From Deltaproteobacteria bacterium (GTDB lineage Bacteria > Myxococcota > Myxococcia > Myxococcales > Myxococcaceae), in assembly GCA_016875515.1 (NCBI GenBank), contig VGRA01000043.1, positions 1 to 11,299 of the forward strand: a DNA stretch of 11,299 nucleotides, given 5' to 3'. Both the position numbers and the translations under genes were made by a program. The notes beneath the pieces are model-generated. The model was not told the origin of the DNA. It made no database searches and was given only the letters and a program-made list of their open reading frames with translations. Shown piece by piece: positions 1 through 6,408 of this stretch (its first letter is position 1; the number at the start of each line of letters is the position of its first letter).

Positions 1-651
1 GTACGAGGCGTCCCCCACGCGCAGCCGGCCCAGGGCAAGCAGCCCCCCGCGCTTCTGCGTGACGTTGACGAGCCCTTCGTCCGCCACCGGCGAGACGACG
101 GTGAGGGCCGGGGCGGCGCCGGTGGCGAGCAACTCCGCGTCCAGCTGCACGCCCGGGCGGAGGAGCGGCACCGCGCGTGCGCGGGCCTGCAGCCGGTAAC
201 GGTGGCCGGGGGACGGGCGGCCGGTGGAGAGCTCCAGGCCGGGGAGACGGAAGCGCACCTCCAGCCCCGCCGCGGGGGCATCCGACACGCGCACCAGCCG
301 CGAGCGCGGCGGCCCCACGAACCCCTCGTCCACCAGCGGACGGCCCGTGGCAAGGTCCACCGCCACGAGGAAGGCGTTGGAGGCGTAGCCGACGTCCACC
401 ACCGCATAGGCCGCCACCACCTGCGGCGTGGCAACCAACTGGTAGTGCCACTTCTTGTGGCGCAGCAGCCGCGTGGGACGGTCCAGCTGCCAGTGGCCTG
501 ACAATTCCGAAAGCGACGCGCTGGGCAGCTCCCCCTGGTAGGTGCCGAAACGCGGCGCGCCCGTGGCGTCGGCCACGCTCGGGGGCACCTCGGGGAGGGG
601 CAGCGGCGCGCTCATGCGGGAGGATCCGGGTTCTACCGTCACTTTCCGCAT
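1..651 (-). CDS. DUF2804 family protein, N-terminal part (runs off left edge)
   Basis: About 217 residues are visible; the C-terminal part lies outside the window, so this is an edge-truncated gene and not a broken one. The pattern fits DUF2804: a WxL segment followed by an HKKWHYQ stretch, a VVDVGYA core strand, a DLATGRPL turn, and a later NVTQKRGGLLALG motif matching the family's conserved T-Q-K region. The family is thought to be beta-rich; its function is unknown. There are two in-frame ATGs, at 651 and 615. I prefer 651 because AGGAAGG sits 7 nt before it, while 615 has no good ribosome binding site. No signal peptide or membrane segment is visible. The gene is divergent from the lipoprotein gene at 788, sharing a 136-bp intergenic region. 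The family call is confident; the exact start is less so. Confidence 0.8.
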   Translation of the reverse strand, partial: MRKVTVEPGSSRMSAPLPLPEVPPSVADATGAPRFGTYQGELPSASLSELSGHWQLDRPTRLLRHKKWHYQLVATPQVVAAYAVVDVGYASNAFLVAVDLATGRPLVDEGFVGPPRSRLVRVSDAPAAGLEVRFRLPGLELSTGRPSPGHRYRLQARARAVPLLRPGVQLDAELLATGAAPALTVVSPVADEGLVNVTQKRGGLLALGRLRVGDASY

Positions 652-724
652 GACGGAACCTTCCTGCCGCCAGGCGCGGGGCCGGGGCGTTGGCTGCCTG
701 CCGCTCGTGGCCGCCGAAGCATCC

Positions 725-756
725 GGCAGCCTTGAGCCGGGCGTCCCCGGCCTGCC
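725..756 (+). promoter_or_regulatory. Stem-loop in the leader of the six-gene operon
   Basis: GCCGGG (736-741) pairs with CCCGGC (746-751) around a CGTC loop. Outside it GGCAG (725-729) pairs with CTGCC (752-756), leaving a six-base bulge on the 5' side. It lies in the 136-bp divergent region, 31 bp before the lipoprotein start. No T-run follows it on either strand, so a classic terminator is unlikely. Whether it is a leader structure, an operator or chance in GC-rich DNA cannot be told from sequence. Confidence 0.3.
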
Positions 757-761
757 AGACT

Positions 762-779
762 CCCCCCTTCATATGGGGG
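762..779 (+). promoter_or_regulatory. C-run/G-run hairpin covering the candidate RBS of the lipoprotein gene
   Basis: Six C (762-767) face five G (775-779) across a short AT-rich loop containing CATAT. The G run belongs to GGGGGTGGA, the only purine-rich stretch close enough to serve the ATG at 788. If this paired in the mRNA it would hide the ribosome binding site and also the alternative ATG at 773. The structure is seen in sequence; its effect on translation is inference. Confidence 0.3.
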
Positions 780-787
780 TGGACCGG

Positions 788-1228
788 ATGAGGACGCGGG
801 CATGGGCGGTGGCCGGGCTGGCGGTAGCGCTTTCCGGCTGCATCACCGAGGGGCGCGGCGTCCGGGACCGCGGTGCGGGCGGGCTGTTCGGCAAGGCGGA
901 GCTGGTGAAGAGGCCGGTCAGCCCGCGCTGCTTGAAGTACGGCAAGGGCAGCGCGCGGGCGGCGTGTGACGAGGCGCAGGAACTGGCGCAGCGGTACGTG
1001 CGCGGGCTGTCCACCGCGGACCTGGTGTGCCTGGAGGGCGGCTTCGGGGACCCTCCGGCCGGCTCCTGCCTGGCGCGGGCCACGGTGTCGGACGCGGGCA
1101 ATGGGCAGCTGCTGCTGGACATCCGGGAGGCGCAGCCGTCCAGCCGCTGGTTCAACCACGTGAGCTCGGAGGTGTGGTTCGAGGACGGGGCGCTGGTGGA
1201 CCTCTACCTGGCGGAGCGGGGCTACTAG
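788..1228 (+). CDS. Small lipoprotein, function unknown
   Basis: This is a 146-residue protein. Residues 1-17 form a lipoprotein signal peptide with an Arg-containing n-region, a hydrophobic core and the lipobox LSGC, giving Cys18 as the lipidated residue. The mature part has four further cysteines (48, 60, 81, 94), enough for two disulfides in the periplasm, and no recognised domain. The C-terminal half looks like alternating beta strands (EVWFEDGALVDLYLAERGY). I start at ATG 788 because only this start puts the n-region right at the N terminus; ATG 773 would add five residues (MGVDR) and also lies in frame. It is the first gene of a six-gene plus-strand run, with eight bases to the next start. 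I do not recognise a specific family; envelope localisation is the only function supported. Confidence 0.75.
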   Translation: MRTRAWAVAGLAVALSGCITEGRGVRDRGAGGLFGKAELVKRPVSPRCLKYGKGSARAACDEAQELAQRYVRGLSTADLVCLEGGFGDPPAGSCLARATVSDAGNGQLLLDIREAQPSSRWFNHVSSEVWFEDGALVDLYLAERGY

Positions 1229-1236
1229 GCCCGGGG

Positions 1237-1746
1237 GTGCGGCGCGTGCTCGTCCCACTCGCACAGGCGCTCTCGCGGGAGCGGCTCTACGCGGTGCTCG
1301 CGGCCGAGGGGCTGCGCAGCCGCGCGCGGGTGACGGCGGTGCGGGCGCGCTTCCCCGCGGCGGAACCCCGGGACGTTGCACGCCACCTGATGACGCGCAA
1401 GCGGCGGCTGGGGGTGCTCTCCAGCGGCGCAGCGGGGCTGCTGGGGGCGCTCTCCATCCCGCCGAGCCTGGCGTTGACGGCGTGGCTGGAGCTGTCGCTG
1501 CTGCTGGACGTGGCCACCGCGTACGGGCTGGACGTGCGGCGCGGGACGGGGGCGGAGGAGGTGCTGGCCCTGTTCGCCTCCGCGCGCGGGGTGTCCGCGG
1601 TGAAGCGCGAGGGGCCGCGGCTGCTGGGGCAGTTGGGGGCGCCGGTGAGCGCGTGGATGGCGGGGCGCCACCTGCAGCAGGTGGGCGAGGCTGCGGTGCG
1701 CCACTTCGAGGGGTTCCGGCGGCTGCAGCAGAGGGCCGCCCCGTGA
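1237..1746 (+). CDS. EcsC-like hydrophobic helical protein
   Basis: This is a 169-residue protein with a GTG start nine bases after the lipoprotein stop. A second GTG at 1246 is possible; neither has a strong ribosome binding site. Residues about 58-98 are glycine- and leucine-rich and amphipathic to hydrophobic (GVLSSGAAGLLGALSIPPSL, then LELSLLLDVATAYGLD). The order of a Gly-rich helix, a Pro turn, an acidic helix and an A-x-Y-G-L-D end resembles the core of the EcsC family, which in other bacteria is tied to secretion or envelope processes with unclear chemistry. It is shorter than typical EcsC proteins. The rest is basic and helical. Its stop codon overlaps the start of the GGDEF-type gene (GTGA), so the two are likely translationally coupled. 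The family assignment is tentative; that it is a real gene is well supported by codon bias and spacing. Confidence 0.65.
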   Translation: MRRVLVPLAQALSRERLYAVLAAEGLRSRARVTAVRARFPAAEPRDVARHLMTRKRRLGVLSSGAAGLLGALSIPPSLALTAWLELSLLLDVATAYGLDVRRGTGAEEVLALFASARGVSAVKREGPRLLGQLGAPVSAWMAGRHLQQVGEAAVRHFEGFRRLQQRAAP

Positions 1747-2246
1747 GCGGCGAGTATGCCCCATGGGTGGACCTGCTGACCGGGGCGTACACCCGGCCCC
1801 ACTTCGAGGGGCTGCTGGCGCGGGCGGTGCGCGTGGCCCACCAGGAGCGCATGCCGCTCGTGCTGCTGCGCCTGGACGTGGATGACCTGCAGGAGCACAA
1901 CGACCTGCACGGGGAGGCCGCGCTGGACGCGGGGCTCGCGTGGCTGGCCTCGCGGGTGGCGCAGGTGGTCAACGGGCGGGGGCCGCTCGGGCGGCTGGGC
2001 GGGGATGACTTCGCCGTGCTGCTGGAGGGGGTTCAGCTGCCCGAGTCCCTGCAACTGGCGGAGGAGGTGCGCAGGAGCGCCGGCCGGGTGCTGCACGCGA
2101 GCCCCTTCGGGGACTACCGGCTGACGCTGTCCGTGGGGGTGGCGGCGCTGCGCCCGTCCGAGCCCTGGGGCAACCTGCTGGAGGCGGCGGAGCGGGCACT
2201 GACGCGGGCCAAACAGGCAGGGCGGGACACCGTGGCGCTGCGGTAG
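1743..2246 (+). CDS. Minimal GGDEF-domain protein with GGDDF active-site loop
   Basis: This 167-residue protein is almost nothing but a GGDEF domain, the fold that makes cyclic di-GMP from two GTP. Seen: LTGAYTRPHFE at 12-22 (family L-T-G-L-Y-N-R-R-x-F); metal Asp45 and an N53-D54 pair in LDVDDLQEHND; the signature loop as GGDDF at 86-90; SVGVAAL at 130-136; and K157/R161 in AKQAGRD near the end. Departures: GGDDF replaces the fourth-position Glu by Asp, the usual F-K after the metal Asp is L-Q, and there is no RxxD inhibitory site before the loop. It has no sensor, transmembrane or receiver domain. It may be weak, inactive or a nucleotide-binding partner. GAGGG seven bases before the GTG is a good ribosome binding site. 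The GTG overlaps the stop of the preceding gene, and the next gene starts one base after its stop. Confidence 0.88.
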   Translation: MSGEYAPWVDLLTGAYTRPHFEGLLARAVRVAHQERMPLVLLRLDVDDLQEHNDLHGEAALDAGLAWLASRVAQVVNGRGPLGRLGGDDFAVLLEGVQLPESLQLAEEVRRSAGRVLHASPFGDYRLTLSVGVAALRPSEPWGNLLEAAERALTRAKQAGRDTVALR

Positions 2247-2247
2247 C

Positions 2248-3228
2248 GTGTCTGCCCTGCACGTGCGCGAGACCCGGTTCATCCACGCGGGAGAGGCGGC
2301 CGGGGCCGTGGCCCTGGTGCGCGAGGTGGGCGAGCGAGGCTACGCGGCCCACCGCACGCAAGACGGCGGGCAGCATTGGACGCCGTTGCAACTGCCGGAG
2401 CGGGTGACGGCGGCGGCCGCCCGCGGCAACGTGGTGGCGGCCGCCGGCGCCCGGACGCTGCACTGGAGCGACGACGGCGGGCGCACGGTGGAGGCGCTGC
2501 GGCTGCCGGTGCTGCCGCGGCACCTGGGCGCGGAGCTGCCGGTGACGGACCTGCTGTTGCTCGAGCGCACGGTGGTGGCCTGCGCGGGGGACGCGGTGTA
2601 CCGGCTGGAGCCGGACGAGACGTGGACCCGCTTCGGACTGCAGCCGGCTGGGTCCGGCCGGATGCCGGAGCTGCTGGTGCGGCTGCACGCAGCGGGCGGG
2701 CGGATGTACGCGCGCTCCACGCAGTACCGGGTGTACGCGCTCGCGGAGGGGGAGGCGGGGCTGTACCGGGTGGACCCGGCGCCGCACGTCCCGCCGGGGA
2801 TGGTGGGGCTGCTCCCCTTCGCGGTGCTGGGGGACGGGACGCTGGCGTTCGAGGTGTACGGGGCCACGCAGCTGCTCCGCCCGGACGGCGGGCGGACGCT
2901 GCGGGTACGGTCCGGGCCCCTGGCATGGCGGCGCTGGCTCGGGCGGCTGCTGGGCGGGCCGCTCTCCACGGTGGCCCCCACGGTGCAGGACGTGGCGGCC
3001 TGCCCCTGGGACGCCACGGCGCTGCTGCGCGCCACCGAGGGGCGGCTGGAGGAGTGCACCCCGGAGGGGGACGTGGTGCGGATGCCGCCACAGGCAGGGT
3101 TCCGCCCGCTGCAGCTGGAGTCCGGCGCGGACTGCGTCTGGGCGGGCGGGCTGTCCAGCGGCGAGGTGGAGGGGGTGGTGGTGGGGCCGGGAAAGGCCGT
3201 CTGGACGTTCAAGGCGGTGCCACCGTGA
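2248..3228 (+). CDS. Asp-box (BNR) beta-propeller-like protein
   Basis: This 326-residue protein has a GTG start one base after the GGDEF gene stop. It contains a good Asp-box, TQDGGQHW at 37-44 (S/T-x-D-x-G-x-x-W), and a degenerate one, SDDGGRTV at 74-81. Short strands end in repeated L-x-L-P and D-A-V-Y-R-L-type turns, as in sialidase-like or WD40/YVTN-like propellers. No signal peptide or membrane segment is visible, so it is likely cytoplasmic unless exported otherwise. Asp-boxes are structural and do not define an enzyme; no sialidase catalytic arginine triad or Tyr/Glu pair is evident. Its 3' end overlaps the next start by GTGA. It may serve as a binding platform for other products of the operon, which is inference. 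The fold call is moderately sure; the function is unknown. Confidence 0.65.
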   Translation: MSALHVRETRFIHAGEAAGAVALVREVGERGYAAHRTQDGGQHWTPLQLPERVTAAAARGNVVAAAGARTLHWSDDGGRTVEALRLPVLPRHLGAELPVTDLLLLERTVVACAGDAVYRLEPDETWTRFGLQPAGSGRMPELLVRLHAAGGRMYARSTQYRVYALAEGEAGLYRVDPAPHVPPGMVGLLPFAVLGDGTLAFEVYGATQLLRPDGGRTLRVRSGPLAWRRWLGRLLGGPLSTVAPTVQDVAACPWDATALLRATEGRLEECTPEGDVVRMPPQAGFRPLQLESGADCVWAGGLSSGEVEGVVVGPGKAVWTFKAVPP

Positions 3229-3704
3229 GTGGAGACGTGGACCTGCAGCAGCAGCTGGCAGACGCGGTGGACGCGCTCGCGGCGGCCGGCGTGCCCCACG
3301 CGCTGTGCGGCGGGCTGGCGCTGGCGGTGCACGGCATTGCGCGGGCCACCGAGGACATTGACCTGCTCGTACCGGAGGCGGAGTTGGAGCGGGCGCTGGC
3401 CGCGCTCGCGCGCACCGGTTTCACGCTCCGGGCCGGCCCCATCCCGCTCGCCGTTGCATCCGGCGCCCCGGGGCGCCTCTACCGGGCCACGCGGCCGGTC
3501 GGCGCTGACCACGTCACCGTGGACGTGCTGGTCGCCTCACCCGCCTACGCTCCCGCGTGGGAGGGGCGGGTGCGCCTTCTCTGGAATGGCCGCGCGCTCT
3601 GGGTCGTTTCGCGCGAGGGGCTGGTGTCCATGAAGCGGCTGTCGAAGCGGTTGAAGGACCTCGCGGACGTCGAGCGGCTTGAGGAGGAACCCGGTGTCCG
3701 GTGA
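3225..3704 (+). CDS. Nucleotidyltransferase-fold protein (AbiEii/DUF6036-like)
   Basis: This 159-residue protein has a GTG start overlapping the upstream stop. The DNA-polymerase-beta-type nucleotidyltransferase core is clear: Gly29-Gly30, then HG and R40-A-T-E-D44-I-D46 about 15 residues later, and a third acidic residue, Asp100, on a strand HVTVDVLV. The C-terminal motif SREGLVSMKRLSKRLKDLAD matches the helical end typical of AbiEii-like and DUF6036 proteins. All three catalytic acids are present, so it could transfer a nucleotide. Its substrate is unknown. No AbiEi-type antitoxin or HEPN partner is next to it, so a toxin-antitoxin role is not supported by context. The next gene starts inside its last codons (3694). 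Confidence 0.78.
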   Translation: MSGDVDLQQQLADAVDALAAAGVPHALCGGLALAVHGIARATEDIDLLVPEAELERALAALARTGFTLRAGPIPLAVASGAPGRLYRATRPVGADHVTVDVLVASPAYAPAWEGRVRLLWNGRALWVVSREGLVSMKRLSKRLKDLADVERLEEEPGVR

Positions 3705-3900
3705 CGCGCCCCGCACACCGGCCAGGCCGGTGGACATGTCCCCCGAGGCCATCGCGGCGCGGCTGCGGCGCGTGGTGGAGCTGAACCGGCTGTGCCGCTC
3801 GCTCGCCGCGGCGGCGCCCGCTGCGCAGGACGAGCCGCGCAGGACGGAGGACGACCCGGGGCCCCAAGCGGCCCCGCCGGCCAACCTCACCGCTCGTTGA
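3694..3900 (+). CDS. Small protein (68 aa), function unknown
   Basis: The GTG at 3694 has a textbook ribosome binding site (GAGGAGG, six bases before), better than the in-frame TTG at 3679 that lies within that site. The protein has one predicted amphipathic helix (MSPEAIAARLRRVVELNRLC, about residues 15-34) followed by an Ala/Pro-rich, charged, likely disordered tail. No domain is recognised. It overlaps the nucleotidyltransferase gene by 11 bp and so is probably coupled to it. Its end overlaps the tail of the opposite-strand YdeI gene by 14 bp. Short helix-plus-tail proteins next to nucleotidyltransferases can be partners, but nothing here proves that. Existence is supported by the ribosome binding site and operon position, less by its length. 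Confidence 0.55.
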   Translation: MSGDAPRTPARPVDMSPEAIAARLRRVVELNRLCRSLAAAAPAAQDEPRRTEDDPGPQAAPPANLTAR

Positions 3901-4510
3901 AGCCCCGCCCCGCGAGGATGTCCGGGACGCACGTCTCCACCCTTCGCACGCGCGTCTCGGCCTGCTTGGCCCCGGAGACGTGCAGGGCGTGGCTGCGCTT
4001 TCGGCCGGGGGTGAGCGCGTCGAAGGCGCGCCTCAGCGACGCGTCCGAGGCGAGGCGCTGGGCGAGCTCCTCCGGGAGCGGACCGTCCTCCGCCTTACGC
4101 TCCACCTTCCTGCCCTCCTTCTCCAGTTGGATGGCCTGCGCGAGGAAGCGCTTGAGGCGGGGGGCGGCCTTCTTCACCTCGGCAGCAGAGCAGAAGCGGA
4201 GCTGCCGGGCGTGGTGCGAGTTGGGCCCCGGGCTCTCCAGCGCGCCATCCGGGTCCTCCAGCAGCGCCCCCTTGAAGAAGGCCACCGCACAGCACTCCTT
4301 GAGCGAGGCGAGCATCACCACGTTCTTGCCGCCCAGCGTGTAGGTGGGGTTGCCCCACTTCATCGCCTCATCCAGCCCGGCGCCGAGGACGAGCCCGCGG
4401 AGCAGCACCAGCGCGTCCGTCCACAGGTGCACCTTGCATTGGGGCGTCTGGTACTTGTCGCACCGGCCGCAGCCGTCCTGCAGGTAGGCATCGACGCTGG
4501 TGGTGTTCAT
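3887..4510 (-). CDS. YdeI/OmpD-associated family protein with DUF1801 core
   Basis: This is a 207-residue protein. The N terminus carries a Cys cluster, C14-x2-C17 and C25 (GCGRCDKY...QCKVHLW), which could bind a metal. Residues about 35-90 are the DUF1801 core with KWGNPTYTLGGKNVVMLASL and AVAFFKGALLEDP. The C-terminal third has the YdeI signature F-D-A-L-T-P-G-R-K-R-S (163-173) and a final region (RVETCVPDILAGRGF) typical of the family's conserved end. YdeI-type proteins have been linked to the envelope and antimicrobial-peptide tolerance in enterics, but the biochemical role is not established. GAGG lies six bases before the ATG. It starts seven bases after the end of the leucine-rich-repeat gene, so co-transcription is likely. 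No terminator is seen between it and the converging operon. Confidence 0.85.
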   Translation of the reverse strand: MNTTSVDAYLQDGCGRCDKYQTPQCKVHLWTDALVLLRGLVLGAGLDEAMKWGNPTYTLGGKNVVMLASLKECCAVAFFKGALLEDPDGALESPGPNSHHARQLRFCSAAEVKKAAPRLKRFLAQAIQLEKEGRKVERKAEDGPLPEELAQRLASDASLRRAFDALTPGRKRSHALHVSGAKQAETRVRRVETCVPDILAGRGFNER

Positions 4511-4517
4511 GCGCGCC

Positions 4518-5291
4518 TCAGGGGCAATTGGCGGTCTCGTCGTTGAACTCGCTGTAGACGGAGGACGGCGGCGGCGGCTGGAGTTGGGCCACGACCTGGG
4601 CCACCCGGCACTCCGGGAATGCCGGGGTGTCGTGGATGGCGAGGTCCCCCACCAGTGGCACCAGCACGGGCACGTCCAGCGTGCTGAGCACAGGGTTGTG
4701 GCTGACGACGAGGTAGGAGCCGGCCTGCTCGAGCGCGGGGAACAGCGCCCCTTGCAGCTGGGCGTTCTCGTCCGGGGCGATGCCCGCCGCCAGCTCGGTC
4801 AAATGGGGGAAGGCCACCGCCACCAGCGAGTCGTCCTGCTTCAGCCGCAGCTCGCCGAGGACGCTCCCGAGCTTGGGGAAGGACAACGCGCTGAGCAGGC
4901 TGTTGTGGATGAGCTGGATGTCGCCGTTCACCGTGGACAGGAGCGGGAGGGACAGCGCGGCCAGCGCCGGGTTGTCGGACAAGGTCAGCGAGGTGCCCAC
5001 GGTCGTCAGCGCGGGGAGGGTCAGCGCGGCGAGCGCGGTGTTGTTGGAGGTGCTGGCGCTGGTGGCCACCTGCCTGAAGGCCGGCATCTCGAGCAGCGCG
5101 AGGACGGGGTTGCCCACCACGCTGAGCGCAGCCTGGGTGCCCGTGTGCGTCCCCACGTCCGCGAGCGCCGGAAAGTGCACCTGCTGGAGGCCCGGGTTGT
5201 GGGACGCGTCCAGCTCGCTCTCGACCGCCGCGAGCTGGGGCAACTCCAGCGCCGTGAGCCCCGAACACCCCTGCACCACCACGGCCCCCAC
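4518..5291 (-). pseudogene. C-terminal half of an interrupted leucine-rich-repeat lipoprotein
   Basis: This is the same reading frame as the upstream fragment (5298-6401), separated only by the TAG at 5298-5300. The continuous frame from just after the stop (5297) gives 259 residues; a GTG at 5291 could restart translation and give 257. It holds about nine repeats of roughly 24 residues on the plan N-P-x-L-x-x-L-x-L-P-x-L-x-x-V, the receptor-L-domain-like repeat of many myxobacterial surface proteins. It ends in the usual cap (D-T-P-A-F-P-E-C...F-N-D-E-T-A-N-C-P). It has no signal peptide of its own, so a restart product would stay in the cytoplasm. The repeats are intact and codon bias is normal, so the break is recent or is a sequencing error. 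A single-base change would restore a protein of about 627 residues. Confidence 0.7.
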
Positions 5292-5297
5292 GGTGCC

Positions 5298-6401
5298 CTA
5301 CCCCAGCCTCGGCAAGGAGAGGGCCCGCAGCGCCGGGTTTTGCCGCAGCGACAGCACGCCGCCCACGCCGCGCAACTCCGGGAGGGACAGCTGCGACAGC
5401 GCGGCGTTGTCGTCGACCGCCGGTGTGTCGGCCGTCCCCTGCAGCGCGCCGTTCTCGGCCATGCGGAGGCGGCCCGTCACGGAGGCCAGGCTCCCCAGCG
5501 CCAGGGACTGCACCGCCGTGGGCCCCAGCTCGAAGGCGCCCGCGGTGTTGACCACCGTCACCGCGCCCGCGGACTGCAGCGCGGGCAGCGCCGCGCCGAA
5601 CTCCAGGAGCGAGGGGTTGTTCGCCAGCCGCAGGGTTCCCGCGCTCCGCAGCTGGGAGGCCGGCGGCGTCAGCACCGTCGAGGCAGGCGCCTCGACGAGC
5701 AACTCCCCCGTCAACCCCTCGCAGCCGGACTGCGCGAGCAGCCGCCAGTCCAGCGTGCTCCGCACCGCGTAGTTGCCCTCCAGCGCGGGGCACGGCGGCG
5801 CGGTGCCGGCGCACAGGTGCTTCGTCTGCATCACCTCGCCCGGCTCGAGCTGCCCGTTCCGGCTGGTGTCCAGTCCCGTCAGCACCGCCGTTCCCCCGGC
5901 GGGGCAGTTCACCCCGGAGGGCTCCAGCAGGGACGCGGCGCCCGGCTGCCCGTCCAGCACCGTGGCCGTGGTCCCGTCCGCGCAGGACAGGGTGGTGACC
6001 CCGGCGTCCGCGTCCTTCGTCACCGTGCAGTTGGTGCCGGCACTGCCGGTCTCTCCCTTGTCACCCTGGCTGCCCACGGCCCCGTCCGCCACGGTGGCGG
6101 TGGTGCCGTCCGCACACGAACTGGTCGCCGTGCCGGCTTCCGCGTCCCTCGTCACCGTGCAGCGGGTGCCGGCGCTGTCGGTCTCCCCCGTCTGGCCGGT
6201 GGCGCCATCCCGTCCGTCGGAGCCGTTGGTCCCGTCAGCACCGTCGGCGCCGGGCGCCACCGCCGCCGAGCTGCCATCCGGACAGCGGATGGTCGCCACC
6301 CCGGTGGCCGCGTCCTGCGTGACGGTGCAGGGGCCGGCGCCGCCACAGCCCATCACCACCCACGACGACAGCCCCGGTAACAGGACCCACGACGCGCGCA
6401 T
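5298..6401 (-). CDS. Leucine-rich-repeat surface lipoprotein with collagen-like and DUF7151 regions, cut short by in-frame TAG
   Basis: From the ATG at 6401 this gives 367 residues. Residues 1-18 are a lipoprotein signal peptide with lipobox VMGC (Cys19). Residues 25-150 hold three copies of a Cys unit, C-T-V-T-x-D-A...C-x-D-G-[ST], joined by Gly-X-Y collagen-like runs (51-78 and 107-124). Residues about 155-198 are a DUF7151 domain (EPSGVNCPAGG, then GLDTSRNGQLEPGEV and a closing Cys). Cys203-Cys227 open a receptor-L-domain-like region, and repeats such as LSLPELRGVGG begin before the stop. The protein then ends in mid-repeat at Gly367; the frame continues unbroken beyond. ATG 6401 is preferred over the upstream in-frame ATG at 6509 because it puts the signal peptide first and avoids overlap with the MarR gene. 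It probably displays a binding surface at the cell exterior; the ligand is unknown. Confidence 0.72.
   Translation of the reverse strand: MRASWVLLPGLSSWVVMGCGGAGPCTVTQDAATGVATIRCPDGSSAAVAPGADGADGTNGSDGRDGATGQTGETDSAGTRCTVTRDAEAGTATSSCADGTTATVADGAVGSQGDKGETGSAGTNCTVTKDADAGVTTLSCADGTTATVLDGQPGAASLLEPSGVNCPAGGTAVLTGLDTSRNGQLEPGEVMQTKHLCAGTAPPCPALEGNYAVRSTLDWRLLAQSGCEGLTGELLVEAPASTVLTPPASQLRSAGTLRLANNPSLLEFGAALPALQSAGAVTVVNTAGAFELGPTAVQSLALGSLASVTGRLRMAENGALQGTADTPAVDDNAALSQLSLPELRGVGGVLSLRQNPALRALSLPRLG
5952..6329 (-). repeat. Three tandem Cys/collagen-like units within the lipoprotein gene
   Basis: The units begin at 6329, 6161 and 6029 on the minus strand, each opening with C-T-V-T-[QRK]-D-A. 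They are 56, 44 and about 26 codons long; the differences come from the number of Gly-X-Y triplets between them (about eight, six and one or two). The DNA is also repeated, for example caccgtgcag at about 6021 and 6153. Such repeats can change copy number by slippage or recombination. Confidence 0.7.
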
Positions 6402-6408
6402 GCGTTTG

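Noticed and set aside
542..787. N-terminal extension of the lipoprotein frame back to 542
   Set aside because: It would bury the signal peptide and overlap the DUF2804 gene on the other strand; the lipobox demands a start at 773 or 788.
3225..3704. Abortive-infection toxin-antitoxin (AbiE) system
   Set aside because: Only an AbiEii-like nucleotidyltransferase fold is present; no AbiEi antitoxin is adjacent and the gene sits deep in an operon of other proteins.
4500..6380. 626-residue plus-strand open frame opposite the lipoprotein gene
   Set aside because: It is a GC-bias shadow: its protein is rich in R, Q, G and H with no domain, whereas the opposite strand encodes a signal peptide, DUF7151 and regular leucine-rich repeats.
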